A stretch of DNA of 64,000 nt from Paenibacillus sp. FSL W8-0426 (GTDB lineage: Bacteria; Bacillota; Bacilli; Paenibacillales; Paenibacillaceae): positions 5,470,001 to 5,534,000 of the forward strand of contig NZ_CP150203.1 of NCBI RefSeq assembly GCF_037969725.1, read 5' to 3'. The notes beneath the pieces were generated by a model that did no database searches, had not been told where the DNA came from, and saw only the letters and a program-made list of their open reading frames with translations. Below, in pieces: positions 8,315 to 17,918 of this stretch. The first letter of the stretch is position 1; each line of letters opens with the position of its first letter. The position numbers and the translations under genes were made by a program.

Positions 8315-9561
8315 TGCAACGGCGAAATATATCTTTTCCCCGTTCCATGACAGGAAGAGCATGCCTCCACGTAAGGGAGCGTGCTTTCCTCACGCACCTT
8401 TTTGCGGGTCATTTCAAGCAGGCCAAGTTTGGTCCAACCTATCACGAATGCTTTCGTTCTGTCTTTTTTGAGCTGGGCCTCCAGCGTGGCCGCCACTTCC
8501 TGCCGATTCGCCTCTTCCTCCATATCGATGAAGTCCACGATAATCATGCCGCCAATGTCACGAAGCCGCATTAAGCGGGCAATTTCGACTGCAGCCTGCA
8601 TGTTGGTTTCAGTGACGGTGTCTTCCAGTCGGTCTCCGCCAGCACCGGTATATTTGCCGGTATTTACATCCACCACAGTTAGTGCTTCCGTGTGGTCGAT
8701 CACGATATATCCTCCGCCCGGCAGCCAAACTTTGCGCGCAAAATCAAGCTTCAGCTGCTCCTGCACGCCGTATGCCGCAAAAATCGGATCTTGCCCTCTG
8801 TAAACTTGCACTTTAGGCCGATGTCCCGGTCCGATTTCTTCCAGCAGGGCGGCGATCGCATCGGCATTCGGCTGGCTGTCGGTAATGACCTCATCGCTTC
8901 CAGGCGTGTACACGTCCCGGATAATGCGCTGCACCAGCCCAATATCACGATGCAGAAGTTTCGGAGAAGGCATTCCCTCGGCCTTTCGGAGAATATTTAG
9001 CCATTGTTGGCGCAGAACTTCAAGGTCTGCCTGGATGGCCTCCTGATGCTTCTCTGCAGATACGGTACGAATAATCAACCCTTCTTCGCCGTTCCGAAGT
9101 TGTTCACCGAGTGCCTTGAGTCGGGAGCGGTCCCCTTCGCGGGCAATCTTTTTGGATACGGCCACATAATCTGCCATGGGCATGTACACTAACCAGCGTC
9201 CCGGCAAAGAATAATGCGTCGTCACCCTCGCTCCTTTTCCGCCCACCGGCTCTTTCAGTACCTGAACAATAATATCCTGTCCAGGTTTGACCAACTCCGA
9301 GATGGAGGGCTTCACCTTGGGCTGTTTCTCCAGGTGTGGATGAAGCAGGTCATCCACGTACAGAAATGCGTTTTTTTTCTGCCCGATATCGACGAAAGCA
9401 GCCTGCATTCCCGGCAATACATTCACGATCCGTCCCTTGAAAAAGGAGCCGAGCAGTCCCCGGTCATTGGTATGCTCTGCCGCGAATTCTACAACCCTTC
9501 CTTCTTCCAGTAGCGCCATTTGCACGAGGTTGTGTTCATTATGTATGATCATTTGTTTCAT
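8311..9561 (-). CDS. rng: Ribonuclease G/E family endoribonuclease
   Basis: Single-strand-specific, 5'-monophosphate-stimulated endoribonuclease for rRNA and mRNA processing. The 416-residue product carries an S1 domain near the N-terminus (GSFFKGRIVNVLPGMQAAFVDIG), then the RNase E/G catalytic domain with the acidic catalytic segments VVDVNTGKYTG and GGMIIVDFIDM, whose aspartates bind Mg2+. The C-terminal ACSSCHGTG supplies the paired cysteines of the zinc link. It is short, like other Firmicute RNase G proteins, and lacks a degradosome tail. It lies between spoIVFB and the L21 operon, as in several Bacillales. Confidence 0.93.
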   Translation of the reverse strand: MKQMIIHNEHNLVQMALLEEGRVVEFAAEHTNDRGLLGSFFKGRIVNVLPGMQAAFVDIGQKKNAFLYVDDLLHPHLEKQPKVKPSISELVKPGQDIIVQVLKEPVGGKGARVTTHYSLPGRWLVYMPMADYVAVSKKIAREGDRSRLKALGEQLRNGEEGLIIRTVSAEKHQEAIQADLEVLRQQWLNILRKAEGMPSPKLLHRDIGLVQRIIRDVYTPGSDEVITDSQPNADAIAALLEEIGPGHRPKVQVYRGQDPIFAAYGVQEQLKLDFARKVWLPGGGYIVIDHTEALTVVDVNTGKYTGAGGDRLEDTVTETNMQAAVEIARLMRLRDIGGMIIVDFIDMEEEANRQEVAATLEAQLKKDRTKAFVIGWTKLGLLEMTRKKVREESTLPYVEACSSCHGTGKRYISPLH

Positions 9562-9683
9562 GGCTGCACCTCAAGAAGAGCATTCAATTCTTCCACATCC
9601 GTTTCTGTATGTTAGCAATGCATGCACGCATGCATACATGAACCGTATAACCTTGATTTCGGCCGGTTAACCAGCCAAAACTA

Positions 9684-10547
9684 TTATTTTTCGGTATTTT
9701 GCTTGAAATAAGAACCGATAATCCGCTGTTCCGGCAGAACGGCCATAATGCGGCCCTCTTTGTTCATGACGTATATCATATGATATCTTTCTCTCTTTAA
9801 TAGACGCAAAATGGTATCCAAAGGTTTCGCCGGAAATGAGATTATCGGCTGCACAAGACTGCCAGCGGTCGCATGACGAACAAAAACTTCTTCCCTATTC
9901 ATCAGAAAGCGGATAAATCGATAGGGAACATTCCTAAAATCGGTTACATTCGAATACAGCAGGAACACCCCGATCAGCAGCAGGTTTAAAGGCAATCCGT
10001 CTCCTGCAGCCAGCCAACGGCTAATTGCATATCCACTAATGCCCAAGCTGCACAAGATGCCTATACGATACGTCCACATCAATGTGCTGTAATAAGGAGC
10101 AAACAGGCTGACAAGCGCCTGCACGATTTTGCCGCCATCCAGCGGCATTACGGGTAGAAGGTTGAACAAAGCGATGAGCATGTTTCCCTGGATGATGTAC
10201 CGGATAAATTCCGGATCGCCCACACCCAACTGCAGTATTAGCAGAGCAGCTCCTACCATCAGCATATTCTGCATTGGACCGGCGAGCGCGATCAGAATTT
10301 CCTTTCCCGCCGTAAGATTCCCCCGATCCTCGATGACAGCCACGCCCCCGAACGGAAGCATCTGAATCGAAAGGACTCGGCAGCCCAGCAGGCCCGCTGC
10401 AGCCGCATGCCCGCATTCATGAATGAATACGATGGCGAACAAGGTCACCAGCTCGATAAAATGCCCTGTCAGCACGGAAGCCAACATAATGATGACAAAG
10501 AACGGATGCATCGTGATGCGGACGCCCCAAAACCTAATCAAGGGCAA
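9684..10547 (-). CDS. spoIVFB: Stage IV sporulation site-2 protease SpoIVFB
   Basis: Intramembrane zinc metalloprotease (M50/S2P) that processes pro-sigma-K in the mother cell. It has 287 residues and five to six hydrophobic segments. The metal motif HECGH (HExxH) lies in the second helix and the third ligand is the Asp of LDGGKIVQAL (about 140). The C-terminal part (about 210-285) resembles a CBS-like regulatory domain, with KPLDTILRLLKRERYHMIYV and AVLPEQRIIG. The start overlaps spoIVFA by 14 nt, the conserved partner whose product inhibits it until late engulfment. Confidence 0.93.
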   Translation of the reverse strand: MPLIRFWGVRITMHPFFVIIMLASVLTGHFIELVTLFAIVFIHECGHAAAAGLLGCRVLSIQMLPFGGVAVIEDRGNLTAGKEILIALAGPMQNMLMVGAALLILQLGVGDPEFIRYIIQGNMLIALFNLLPVMPLDGGKIVQALVSLFAPYYSTLMWTYRIGILCSLGISGYAISRWLAAGDGLPLNLLLIGVFLLYSNVTDFRNVPYRFIRFLMNREEVFVRHATAGSLVQPIISFPAKPLDTILRLLKRERYHMIYVMNKEGRIMAVLPEQRIIGSYFKQNTEK

Positions 10548-11424
10548 CCACTTCTGCCGGATCTACATATTGGTCGCCTTCCTTAATGGCAAAATACAAC
10601 GATGCAGGCTGTTCGCCCCGGCTTGCGGGCAAGCTTCCTACGACGCCTCCGGCTTCCAACCAGTCATTCACCGCTACATCGCTCTCTCCGAGTCGTCCGT
10701 AAATAGCCGTGAGGCCACCCGTATGCTGAACAACAACCGTAATGCCGCTCTCCGGGTCCCCCAGCACCTGCAGAACCCTGCCTGCATCCGAGCTGACCAC
10801 CCGCACGGAATCTTCTCCGGACAGATCAGGAACGATCTCGATCCCTTTCATGCTCATCGCAAAAGGCTGCACAACGGTTCCGGATATCGGCTTGCCCAGC
10901 AGCGAATGCACTCCCTCCCCGCCGTTGACAGCATCCGCGGCATGCCCGAATACCGGCAAAAATGAGGGGTGTCCCCCAAAGTGCTTCTCATACCAAGCCG
11001 TTGCAGCCTCAAAATCCATCTCCCGATGCAATGCATCGGCTACTGCCGTTTTGGGAGATACCGTCCAGGAAGCATTCCATTGAAACATTCCCCAGACTGC
11101 TCCAAACAGCACTGCACTGACAAGCGTTCGCTTCATCAATGATTTAAAAAAATGGAAGCGGACGTGTCCATTCGGTCCGTACCGCCCATTCTCCTGCTTC
11201 CATAACAGCTCAGGATCGCGCTCCCTTTCCTGCATCGACGATGCAAGGTCTCGAGGCTTGTCCTGTATATCATCAGACATCGACGGTATGCGCCGCTGAT
11301 TGGCTTTGTCTTCCTTATGAACGAATCCCGGCCGCTCCTCCAGCATGATCTCCTTCGCAGCTCCGTCCAGCAGCCGCCTGATCCGCTCTTCCCTTCTCTG
11401 CTTCACCCTCAGTTTGGTATCCAT
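10534..11424 (-). CDS. spoIVFA: Stage IV sporulation protein SpoIVFA (M23-like)
   Basis: Membrane scaffold and inhibitor of SpoIVFB. The 296-residue product begins at ATG 11424, selected because GGGAGGA lies 5 nt upstream; an in-frame upstream ATG (11550) would add 42 unrelated residues. A basic N-terminal cytoplasmic segment rich in Arg/Glu (1-95) is followed by one transmembrane helix (about 103-120, TLVSAVLFGAVWGMFQW) and a LytM/M23 domain (about 190-296: GTVVQPF, VVVQHTGGLTAIYGRL, WLEAGGVVGSLP). The M23 metal ligands HxH are not evident, consistent with the inactive LytM domain of SpoIVFA. Confidence 0.9.
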   Translation of the reverse strand: MDTKLRVKQRREERIRRLLDGAAKEIMLEERPGFVHKEDKANQRRIPSMSDDIQDKPRDLASSMQERERDPELLWKQENGRYGPNGHVRFHFFKSLMKRTLVSAVLFGAVWGMFQWNASWTVSPKTAVADALHREMDFEAATAWYEKHFGGHPSFLPVFGHAADAVNGGEGVHSLLGKPISGTVVQPFAMSMKGIEIVPDLSGEDSVRVVSSDAGRVLQVLGDPESGITVVVQHTGGLTAIYGRLGESDVAVNDWLEAGGVVGSLPASRGEQPASLYFAIKEGDQYVDPAEVVALD

Positions 11425-11675
11425 GGAATGTCCTCCCGCCAAGGCTTGTTCAGGATGCCGCGATTCTGCGTTAACCGCCATTCGCATCCTGTGATTTCGC
11501 CAGAAAACCTCCGTCATATGACAGACGGCTTGTCTGCTTGCGATGATCAATTCACAAACGCATTTCTTTGGTACATTCTATGAAGGGTCTGTCCATAATA
11601 TGAGCAGGCACGTTCGGAGGAAAAGCAAATTCGGGACACAACAATAACGGCGTAAATAAAAAAAGAAGAGAAGCC

Positions 11676-11703
11676 GAAAAAGCCGCGCTTACCGCCACGG
11701 CTG
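11676..11703 (-). terminator. Probable terminator after minD
   Basis: Minus-strand 7-bp stem AGCCGTG / CGCGGCT around an 8-nt loop, followed by five T, 43 nt past the minD stop. It separates minCD from spoIVFA. Confidence 0.55.
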
Positions 11704-11745
11704 TTCGTCTGAGGGAATCATGAATCGGCAAGCTAAACCTATCGC

Positions 11746-12540
11746 TTAACCCATACCGAAAAACTTTTTAAAGCGTGAGAATGCTCCCTTTTTTTGATCC
11801 ATCTGCATCAAGGGAACGGTATCTCCGAGAATACGACGCGCAATATTGCGATAGGCAATCGCTGCATTCGAATCCGGGTTCATGACCGTCGGTTCGCCGG
11901 AATTGGCGGACTTGATCACCAGCTCGTCATCGGGCACGATCCCGATTAGATCAATGTTAAGCACCTGCAAAATACCATCGATATCGAGCATATCCCCCGA
12001 CTTGACCATATTGTTGCGTATACGGTTCACCACAAGCTTCGGTGATTGTACATGGGAACTTTCGAGCAATCCGATGACCCGGTCTGCATCGCGAACGGCA
12101 GCATTCTCGGGCGTCGTAACAACGATAGCCTGGTCTGCGCCGGCAACCGCATTTTTGAATCCCTGTTCAATCCCGGCCGGGCAATCAATAATAACGTACT
12201 CAAAATCTTTTTTCAGTTCAAGGATGATATCCTTCACCTGTTCAGGCGATACGGAATTTTTATCTCTCGTTTGTGCTGCAGGCAGCATGTATAATTGTTC
12301 GAAGCGTTTATCTTTAACCAGAGCCTGATTCAGCCGGCAGCGGCCGTCGGCAACGTCACACAAATCGTAAATGATCCGGTTTTCGAGTCCCATTACGACA
12401 TCCAGATTGCGAAGGCCGATATCCGTATCGACCAGACAAACCTTTTTCCCGAGCAGCGCCAGCGCCGTTCCGATGTTTGCCGAGGTCGTCGTTTTGCCAA
12501 CGCCACCTTTACCCGAAGTGATCACGATCGCCTCTCCCAT
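11746..12540 (-). CDS. minD: Septum site-determining ATPase MinD
   Basis: Membrane-associated ParA/MinD ATPase that recruits MinC to block FtsZ assembly away from midcell. The 264-residue protein shows the deviant Walker A GKGGVGKTT (about 10-18), the switch regions DTDIGLRNLDVVMG and IIDCPAGIEQG, and a C-terminal amphipathic helix (KGAFSRFKKFFG) that serves as the membrane-targeting sequence. It follows minC by 3 nt, and the mreBCD-minCD order is conserved. Confidence 0.97.
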   Translation of the reverse strand: MGEAIVITSGKGGVGKTTTSANIGTALALLGKKVCLVDTDIGLRNLDVVMGLENRIIYDLCDVADGRCRLNQALVKDKRFEQLYMLPAAQTRDKNSVSPEQVKDIILELKKDFEYVIIDCPAGIEQGFKNAVAGADQAIVVTTPENAAVRDADRVIGLLESSHVQSPKLVVNRIRNNMVKSGDMLDIDGILQVLNIDLIGIVPDDELVIKSANSGEPTVMNPDSNAAIAYRNIARRILGDTVPLMQMDQKKGAFSRFKKFFGMG

Positions 12541-12543
12541 GAG

Positions 12544-13206
12544 CTACACTCCTTTAAACACATTAAAATCACGGCGTAACCGAACGATATTGCTCATTTT
12601 GTCGATCTGCATCTGATTGTCCTGCAAATAAGCAAATTCCATCCCGGCTTCGCGGCTCTCCCATTCATCGGGAGGACGGCTGATGATGTCAGCGATCCGC
12701 AACTGCGTCGGCGCAAAAAACGAGGCCGCAATAATGGATTCCTCATCCCCGCCGATCCCCGCGTGAGCCATGCCCCGAAGAGAACCCATTATGTATATAT
12801 CACCGGTACACGTAACCGTTCCTCCCGGATTGATATCTCCCAAAAACAGCAGATTTCCTTCATGGTGCAGCACTTGGCCCGAACGAACCATGCCGCACAT
12901 CGTTACGATTGGCGGCGGTCCTATCACCTCTGGTTTTAGGTCGGGCGAGTCGATGGAACGAATGAGCAGGTTGCCCTTTTGACTCAAAATATTCAGTATT
13001 GATTCTTTCTGGTCCTGGGTAACCTCACGTTTGCCCAATTTGACGTCGACATGAACGATGGGACCCGTCAGAATATTTTGATGGCTATGTTCCAGCTTAT
13101 AGCGGAGCTCAACGAGCAGATCCTCGAATTCACATTGATCGTCCAGCAAAAAAACCAGGCCGTCTCGGATGCCTTTTATCGTCACGTGATTCGATTTGAC
13201 CGTCAT
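12544..13206 (-). CDS. minC: Septum site-determining protein MinC
   Basis: Inhibitor of FtsZ polymerisation acting with MinD. It has 220 residues: an N-terminal domain (about 1-95) and a C-terminal β-helix domain (about 100-205) with the family motif VRSGQVLHHEGNLLFLGDIN and the glycine-rich turns GGTVTCTGDIYIMGSLRGMAHAG. Length and domain order are normal. It lies 3 nt before minD and 73 nt after mreD. Confidence 0.95.
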   Translation of the reverse strand: MTVKSNHVTIKGIRDGLVFLLDDQCEFEDLLVELRYKLEHSHQNILTGPIVHVDVKLGKREVTQDQKESILNILSQKGNLLIRSIDSPDLKPEVIGPPPIVTMCGMVRSGQVLHHEGNLLFLGDINPGGTVTCTGDIYIMGSLRGMAHAGIGGDEESIIAASFFAPTQLRIADIISRPPDEWESREAGMEFAYLQDNQMQIDKMSNIVRLRRDFNVFKGV

Positions 13207-13279
13207 AAGCCTGTCCCTCCCATCTCATTACATTTCGTGCCCGACGCCTCAAGTTCCTGCTTCCCTATCCAGAAATGGT

Positions 13280-13813
13280 TTAAGAAGCTTCCTTTGGTTT
13301 GCTGCGCTTCTTCGCAATCTTCTCCAGCTGCTTGCGAAGCGGCACGTAAATGATCAAAGCAAACACAAAATGAACAAACAAATTCGGAATCATGTACTCG
13401 ATCAGCGCCCAATCAAACGTAACATGATTCAGACGAAAAAGCTTGTACAGGAAAAACAGCATCGTATCGTTAAGAAGGCTTCCCAAAAAAACGACCGTAA
13501 CCATTACCGGAAGCGGTGCGCGCGGTGCCTGGAAAATGAGGCCCATCATATAGGCGGACAATCCCATGGAGAATCCGTAAGGGCCGATCATCTCGCCATA
13601 GAATACGACATCGTGCAGCAAGCCGAATAATATCCCGAGCACCAGCGCCGTATGACGGTGGTAATAGACAGCGAAGAAAAGGATAACGATATACACAAGA
13701 TTAGCCGAAATCCGCATCTGCCAGGCAGAGGGAATCAGAAGCGGCAGCACGGTTCCTTCTAAAATGAAGAGAATGAACAACAACAGAAACAGAACCTGTT
13801 TGCGAGCGCCCAC
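13280..13813 (-). CDS. mreD: Rod shape-determining membrane protein MreD
   Basis: Integral membrane component of the elongasome with MreB and MreC. The 177-residue protein is almost entirely hydrophobic, with about five to six transmembrane helices and a basic C-terminus (RKQLEKIAKKRSKPK). The GTG start at 13813 overlaps the last base of the mreC stop codon. It is preferred over an in-frame ATG 45 nt upstream inside mreC because GAGGTG then lies at suitable spacing and the length matches B. subtilis MreD (172). Confidence 0.9.
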   Translation of the reverse strand: MGARKQVLFLLLFILFILEGTVLPLLIPSAWQMRISANLVYIVILFFAVYYHRHTALVLGILFGLLHDVVFYGEMIGPYGFSMGLSAYMMGLIFQAPRAPLPVMVTVVFLGSLLNDTMLFFLYKLFRLNHVTFDWALIEYMIPNLFVHFVFALIIYVPLRKQLEKIAKKRSKPKEAS

Positions 13814-14688
13814 TATTTTTTCACCTCTGGAGGGACAACCACCATCAGCTCTTTCCAATCCAGAAAGCTGGCATAAGGCTCAATCATTGCAGTCCGTGTC
13901 AGTCCATACTCCCCGACTTCAATGCTTTTCACTTTACCGATACGCATGTATTTCGGGAAGTTGTTGATAATCCCGGACGAAATGATTTCATCGCCTTCTT
14001 TAATTTTGGATTCTTCCGATATTTTGGTCATCTTGAACATGCCTGTTTTGGGATCATAACTTTCGATCATGCCGAATACGTTGTCTTCCTTACCCACGGC
14101 CGTAGCGGCGATGGCATTGGAGTTGGGATCGTTGGCATCCAGGGAAGTCAACAGATTGACGGTCGACGTGTATGCACTAACATGACTAATTACACCAACT
14201 AGACCTTCTTGTGAGGTCACAGCCATTCCCGGTTTGATGTTTGCATTTTCTCCGATGTCGATATTGATCGTCCTGCTGTTTGGATCGGCATTGGCACTGA
14301 TGACCTGTGCGATTCGATAATCGTAGTTATAACGGTTTCTTTGTTCTTCCGTGAAATGAAAAAGTTCTTTGTATCTTGCGTTAACCTGCTCCATCTCATT
14401 GTATTTCAATCGATCCCGCGTATAGTGACCCATGGCAATACGAAGCCGTTCATTCTCTTCATAAACGGAACTCATGTTCGCTATATCCTTAAAAAAGCCC
14501 GCTACGTAGGAAGCGGGCTTGTAAAATACGTATTGTACGAAACCGACGGAATCCTTCAGGAATTTTTCCGGCCAGGATAACGCCGTCCGCGGACCGAGCG
14601 TAAAGCCCATTAACGCGATAAATGTAACAAGGCCCACCAGCAAAACAAAAAGTCTTTTGTTGCCCAGCAGCTTAAACAGTTCGAACAC
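13813..14688 (-). CDS. mreC: Rod shape-determining protein MreC
   Basis: Bitopic cell-shape protein linking MreB filaments to penicillin-binding proteins. It has 291 residues: one N-terminal transmembrane helix (about 9-28), a coiled-coil stretch (about 70-112, YEENERLRIAMGHYTRDRL), and two β-barrel subdomains with the family motifs NIDIGENANIKPGMAVTSQEGLVGVIS and GDEIISSG. Length is typical. It overlaps mreD by one base. Confidence 0.96.
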   Translation of the reverse strand: MFELFKLLGNKRLFVLLVGLVTFIALMGFTLGPRTALSWPEKFLKDSVGFVQYVFYKPASYVAGFFKDIANMSSVYEENERLRIAMGHYTRDRLKYNEMEQVNARYKELFHFTEEQRNRYNYDYRIAQVISANADPNSRTINIDIGENANIKPGMAVTSQEGLVGVISHVSAYTSTVNLLTSLDANDPNSNAIAATAVGKEDNVFGMIESYDPKTGMFKMTKISEESKIKEGDEIISSGIINNFPKYMRIGKVKSIEVGEYGLTRTAMIEPYASFLDWKELMVVVPPEVKK

Positions 14689-14876
14689 CCTCTAACATCC
14701 ATTATTCTCTTCCGAGCCTGGCCCGGCGGGGAGACTGTCAGGTCTATAGTCCCTTTGAGAATATTCGCCATCTCCCCGAATACGCGGGTTTAGCTCTCCC
14801 GGCCATCCGCCGGGATTATTTTCGCTGTTTATACATATTCCGGTTCACAGGGAACCAGAATGTGCTTATCTTTCAA

Positions 14877-15926
<1,050 letters not shown>

Positions 15927-16076
15927 TTATATAGCCGTCCTGAATTTTCAGAACATTTTCATTTTTTTAGAATGCTTTTTGATTTGACATGCCATTTTTC
16001 ATCATCGTTTTCATTTCCCGGCAATCTGCAGGGAGATTAGTATTGATCAAAAATTAGTTCAACGCCACCCATTATA

Positions 16077-16766
16077 TTATACCAAGCCCTTCTCCTTCAA
16101 ACTTACATAGGTTCCATCGCCAATAACTAGGTGATCCAGCACATCTATGCCAACAATCGTGCCGGCTTCGATCAATCGCTTCGTGATTTGGATATCCTCT
16201 GGGCTCGGTGTAGGATCACCGCTTGGATGGTTGTGAGCGCACACAATCGATGCGCTGCTGCATTTGATGGCAGCACGGAACACTTCGCGCGGGTGGACAA
16301 TGGAAGCGTTCAGGCTGCCCATGGAGAGTGTTTCCTGGGCAATAATGTGGTTTTTGCTGTTCAAAAAGAGACAAACAAAATGTTCTTTTTGCAGATAACG
16401 CAACTGCTCGACCAAAATATCAGCCGCATCGCGCGGAGTGCGAATCGAAGGAGACTGTGCCAGTTTGCTCTTGGCAATCCGGTGGCCCAGCTCGATGCCC
16501 GCTTTCAACTGCACGGCTTTGGCTTTGCCGATGCCCTTCATTGCCGTCAGTTCCTCAAGCGTCAAGTCCATTAGCGAGCGGATCCCGCCCGTCTCTGCAA
16601 GAATTCGCTGCGCCATGTGAACGGCGGATTCTTTTCTTGTACCGGTTCGAAGCAGAATGGCCAGCAGTTCGGCATGGCTCAAGGCGCCCGCCCCATATTC
16701 CATCATGCGTTCTCTCGGGCGTTCTTCATGGGGGATGTCGCGCATCATATACTGCGGCGACTCCAT
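16077..16766 (-). CDS. radC: RadC family protein (JAB/MPN domain)
   Basis: Conserved protein of 229 residues, once thought to act in DNA repair; the biochemical role is unsettled. The N-terminal part (about 1-95) has a helix-hairpin-helix segment (LTAMKGIGKAKAVQLKAGIELG). The C-terminal MPN/JAB metalloprotease-like domain has the metal motif AHNHPSGDPTPSPED (H-x-H...D). The ESxxP-type start region MMRDIPHEERPRERMMEYGAGALS is typical. Neighbours maf and mreB match the B. subtilis order. Confidence 0.93.
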   Translation of the reverse strand: MESPQYMMRDIPHEERPRERMMEYGAGALSHAELLAILLRTGTRKESAVHMAQRILAETGGIRSLMDLTLEELTAMKGIGKAKAVQLKAGIELGHRIAKSKLAQSPSIRTPRDAADILVEQLRYLQKEHFVCLFLNSKNHIIAQETLSMGSLNASIVHPREVFRAAIKCSSASIVCAHNHPSGDPTPSPEDIQITKRLIEAGTIVGIDVLDHLVIGDGTYVSLKEKGLV

Positions 16767-16815
16767 ATACTCCCTCTTTTCACGTCATCCATTCGAATTA
16801 TTCATGTGCCGGGGC

Positions 16816-17433
16816 TCATTCACGCGGCAATACATGTACCCCGAATCCGTCCAGCATATCGCTGAGCAAGGATAAAGGCAGACCTACGACATTGAAATAA
16901 CATCCTTCGATGCGATCAACCAGAGAAGCACCAATGCCTTGTATGGCGTACGATCCTGCCTTGTCCATAGGTTCTCCCGTACGTACATAAGCACGGATCG
17001 TGGCTTCAGACAATGCTTTCATCGTTACATCCGTTTGCCGATAATGAACCGAAGACTGACCGCTAATGGCATCGATACAAGCTACGCCTGTAAACACGCG
17101 GTGGGTTCGTCCTTGCAGCCTCGCAAGCATGTTCTCCGCATCCTTCTCATCTGCCGGCTTGCCCAAAATATCTCCATCCAGAACAACGATCGTGTCGCTC
17201 CCAACGATGACGGCATCCCGCTGCTGGCCTTCGACGCTGCGAAAGACGGCAAGCGCTTTGCGCATCGCAAGCTCCTGCACCGTTTGTTCAGGAGTCCATG
17301 ATGGGGGCGTAGCTTCGTCAGCACGGCTTGGGATTACTTCAAAATCCAACATCAGTCCGGCCAGCAGTTCTTTGCGACGTGGCGATGTAGACGCCAAAAT
17401 AATGCGGCGTTGTCCTGTTTTATCCAATATCAA
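16816..17433 (-). CDS. maf: Maf family nucleotide pyrophosphatase
   Basis: Hydrolyses non-canonical or dTTP/UTP-type nucleoside triphosphates; historically a septum formation inhibitor. It has 205 residues, with the N-terminal signature LASTSPRRKELLAGL, the VGSDTIVVLDGDILGKPAD catalytic region and the FTGVACID strand. It sits 49 nt upstream of radC in the conserved maf-radC-mreB cluster. Confidence 0.95.
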   Translation of the reverse strand: MILDKTGQRRIILASTSPRRKELLAGLMLDFEVIPSRADEATPPSWTPEQTVQELAMRKALAVFRSVEGQQRDAVIVGSDTIVVLDGDILGKPADEKDAENMLARLQGRTHRVFTGVACIDAISGQSSVHYRQTDVTMKALSEATIRAYVRTGEPMDKAGSYAIQGIGASLVDRIEGCYFNVVGLPLSLLSDMLDGFGVHVLPRE

Positions 17434-17531
17434 CGGCTCCTCACATTCCAGTGGTGTCCTCGTCCTTGCATACGCTTCTTGCGGTTCTGCAGCGTTCGTT
17501 GTTGTTCAATTCATCATAATTCGTCATTCTC

Positions 17532-17774
17532 CTACAATCTGCGGTATAGCCATACAGCGGCGATGATGCCGATCAGACTGAGGAGGCTCATTTGAAATTG
17601 AAGTGAAATGTCATAACTGAAAATGTCAAGATCAGCCTGTGGCGACCAGCGAATGGTCGTGGCTTTGGTTAAAAAAGCTACAGCCTTGACCGGCTGCAGT
17701 GCCTTGGCGATCCATGCTCCGGCCAACCAGCCGAGCAGCAGGAAAAGTAATAACATGCCGAAGTTTTTTTTCAT
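17532..17774 (-). CDS. DUF4321 small membrane protein
   Basis: An 80-residue protein with two hydrophobic segments: a lipobox-free N-terminal helix (about 4-24, LLLFLLLGWLAGAWIA) and a C-terminal helix (about 62-78). The intervening 38 residues are polar. It matches the size and pattern of DUF4321, often found beside maf in Bacillales; no function is known. A TTGACG element around 17828 and a TATAATAAT stretch near 17812 lie upstream, but their spacing is not ideal, so no promoter is claimed. Confidence 0.75.
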   Translation of the reverse strand: MKKNFGMLLLFLLLGWLAGAWIAKALQPVKAVAFLTKATTIRWSPQADLDIFSYDISLQFQMSLLSLIGIIAAVWLYRRL

Positions 17775-17839
17775 CCGTTATCGTCCCTCGCCATTTTTTG
17801 ACACCCACATTATTATACGGGGTTTTGTACGTCAATACA

Positions 17840-17883
17840 AACACAAATCCGGCAAGGGGAACTATTTCCAGTTCCCTGCCGGA
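17840..17883 (-). terminator. Rho-independent terminator after the SPOR-domain gene
   Basis: Minus-strand stem TCCGGCA-GGGAACT pairs with AGTTCCCC-TGCCGGA, followed by a T-rich run (TTTGTGTTTGT). It separates the spoIIB-like gene from DUF4321. Confidence 0.85.
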
Positions 17884-17918
17884 CAAGCATTTCAAGACTG
17901 TGTTAGGAGATCCAACGA